Of a stretch of DNA of 6,059 nucleotides, positions 5,317 through 6,059 are shown in pieces; within the stretch, counting starts at the first letter, position 1; each line of letters begins with the position of its first letter. The translations under genes and the position numbers were made by a program. Below the pieces are notes generated by a model that was given only the letters and a program-made list of their open reading frames with translations, searched no databases and was not told where the DNA came from. The DNA is taken from NCBI GenBank assembly GCA_028288315.1, contig JAQBNY010000059.1, forward strand, positions 1 to 6,059, in the 5' to 3' direction. The DNA is from Mucilaginibacter sp. (GTDB lineage: Bacteria; Bacteroidota; Bacteroidia; Sphingobacteriales; Sphingobacteriaceae).

Positions 5317-5789
5317 TGAGGTATTATACTTTTGGCGAAGAGCAGCCAGCCCTATCTCCCGATGAGTTTTTTATGAACGAGGCTTTGAAAGAAGCGCGTT
5401 TTGCCCTTAAGGAAGATGAGATACCTATTGGTGCCGTGGTGGTTTGTAAAGGGCAAATTGTTGGACGGGGGCATAACTTAACCGAACGGCTTAACGACGT
5501 ATCTGCACATGCCGAAATGCAGGCCTTAACAGCGGCAGCCAACTATCTGGGTGGTAAATACTTACCAGAATGCACTTTATATGTTACCCTTGAGCCCTGT
5601 GTAATGTGCGCCGGTGCATCGTACTGGTTCCAGATAGGGCGGATAGTTTTTGGCGCATATGATACCCGGCTGGGTTTCGGCAGGCTTAATCAATCTATTA
5701 CCCACCCTAAAACATTAATAACCGGCGGCATTCACGAAAATGAATGTGCCCAATTGGTAAAGGATTTTTTTAAAAGTAAAAGGAAATAA
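5316..5789 (+). CDS. tadA: tRNA adenosine(34) deaminase TadA / nucleoside deaminase
   Basis: The product is 157 residues, the usual length of TadA. It deaminates adenosine 34 to inosine in the anticodon loop of tRNA-Arg(ACG), or in related enzymes acts on free nucleosides or bases. The zinc cytidine/deoxycytidylate deaminase signature is complete: HAE at 65-67 (His65 ligand, Glu67 proton shuttle) and PCVMC at 94-98 (Cys95 and Cys98 ligands) within TLEPCVMCAGA. The N-terminal helix and strand (MNEALKEARFALKEDEIPIGAVVV, from Met20) and the C-terminal FFKSKRK tail, which fits tRNA contact, agree with TadA rather than guanine deaminase. The start at 5316 shares one base with the csaA stop. Met20 is where homology begins, so a later start cannot be excluded, but the overlap favours 5316. 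Confidence 0.88.
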   Translation: MRYYTFGEEQPALSPDEFFMNEALKEARFALKEDEIPIGAVVVCKGQIVGRGHNLTERLNDVSAHAEMQALTAAANYLGGKYLPECTLYVTLEPCVMCAGASYWFQIGRIVFGAYDTRLGFGRLNQSITHPKTLITGGIHENECAQLVKDFFKSKRK

Positions 5790-5790
5790 C

Positions 5791-5862
5791 CGGAATTTTC
5801 AAAATTCAAGAATGAACAGGATTCCGAAAATTTACAAATCCTGAAAATTCTGATTCAGACAA
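5791..5862. repeat. Intergenic stem-loop repeat, possible terminator of csaA-tadA
   Basis: Immediately after the tadA stop is a perfect small palindrome GAATTTT-C-AAAATTC (5793-5807). Then comes a larger stem: AGAAT and CAGGATT (5809-5813 and 5817-5823) pair with AATCCTG and ATTCT (5837-5843 and 5847-5851), separated by a 3x3 internal loop and closed by a 13-nt loop. The block ends in CTGATTCAGAC. From memory, AATCCTG/CAGGATT-rich blocks ending in a TTCAGAC-like tail are recurrent between genes in Bacteroidota; this copy looks degenerate. There is no strong U-run after the stem, so a terminator role is only possible. Confidence 0.5.
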
Positions 5863-5905
5863 TATAAATGACATTCATTTTAGAATAAAAGTTACATACA
5901 ACACC

Positions 5906-5913
5906 TATATTTG
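5906..5913 (+). promoter_or_regulatory. -7 promoter box of the superoxide dismutase gene
   Basis: TATATTTG is an exact match to TAnnTTTG, 38 nt before the ATG at 5952, leaving an ordinary 5' leader of roughly 30-35 nt. No TTTG stands at the ideal -33 position; TTTTAG around 5878-5883 is the closest. The leader is AT-rich with no Shine-Dalgarno. Confidence 0.5.
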
Positions 5914-5951
5914 TTCATCACGATTTTGTTTAACCTTAAATTTTAAATATT

Positions 5952-6059
5952 ATGGCATTTACACTACCGGCGTTACCTTACGCTACCGATGCACTGGAAC
6001 CACATATTGATAAAGCTACTATGGAAATTCACCATGGTAAACATCACCAGGCTTATGTT
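5952..6059 (+). CDS. Fe/Mn superoxide dismutase, N-terminal part
   Basis: The first 36 codons are present; the gene runs off the window. The start MAFTLPALPYATDALEPH and the following TMEIHHGKHHQAYV are characteristic of the Fe/Mn superoxide dismutase family, which converts superoxide to hydrogen peroxide and oxygen in the cytoplasm. The first metal ligand is His27 (His26 in E. coli SodA numbering). The active-site gate residues are His31 and Tyr35 (E. coli His30 and Tyr34). Fe or Mn preference cannot be judged because the discriminating residues lie further on, so I give no sodA or sodB symbol. It has its own promoter upstream and is separated from tadA by the stem-loop repeat. Confidence 0.93.
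   Translation, partial: MAFTLPALPYATDALEPHIDKATMEIHHGKHHQAYV

Overview
The window looks like a piece of a Bacteroidota chromosome, most likely from the family Sphingobacteriaceae (a Mucilaginibacter- or Pedobacter-like organism). This is an inference from several things: moderate-to-low GC, AT-rich translation starts without Shine-Dalgarno sequences, Bacteroidota-type promoter boxes (TTTG plus TAnnTTTG), protein families largely confined to that phylum (HYC_CC_PP, DUF3347), and intergenic repeats of the style common there. I did no database search.

Left part (1-2460) is a metal-handling, probably copper, region on the + strand. It opens with the last codons of a DUF3347/CusB-like protein (3-92). 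Then comes a 299-bp gene-free stretch holding a MITE-like inverted-repeat element (167-271) and a promoter (357-387). Four closely spaced genes follow, all encoding exported proteins: an HYC_CC_PP family protein (392-781), a secreted HMA-domain protein with a CxxC metal site (839-1339), a probable outer-membrane beta-barrel (1361-2158), and a small Met/His-rich protein (2167-2460). The last one looks broken: its leader and metal-binding-looking segment are followed by 29 residues that mostly read antisense through the end of the next gene.

Middle part (2381-4818): a YfiT/BstA-type DinB-fold thiol transferase gene lies on the - strand (2381-2905) and overlaps the truncated gene tail-to-tail by 80 bp. 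Across an 86-bp divergent gap lies a long gene (2992-4818) for an exported FAD-dependent oxidoreductase of the FAD_oxidored type, with a C-terminal region resembling S-layer-homology repeats.

Right part (4819-6059): a 162-bp intergenic region contains a 10-bp-phased TTTnsTGCAA repeat and a promoter box 5 nt from the csaA start. csaA (4981-5316) and a tadA-like deaminase gene (5316-5789) overlap by one base and form a translation/tRNA-related pair. A stem-loop repeat (5791-5862) closes that unit. A promoter then drives an Fe/Mn superoxide dismutase gene (from 5952) that runs off the window end.

No complete new defence or mobile system is visible. The points most worth a second look are the uncharacterised periplasmic/outer-membrane copper cassette and its damaged end, two promoter boxes placed so close to the ATG that leaderless mRNAs are likely, and the helically phased repeat upstream of csaA.
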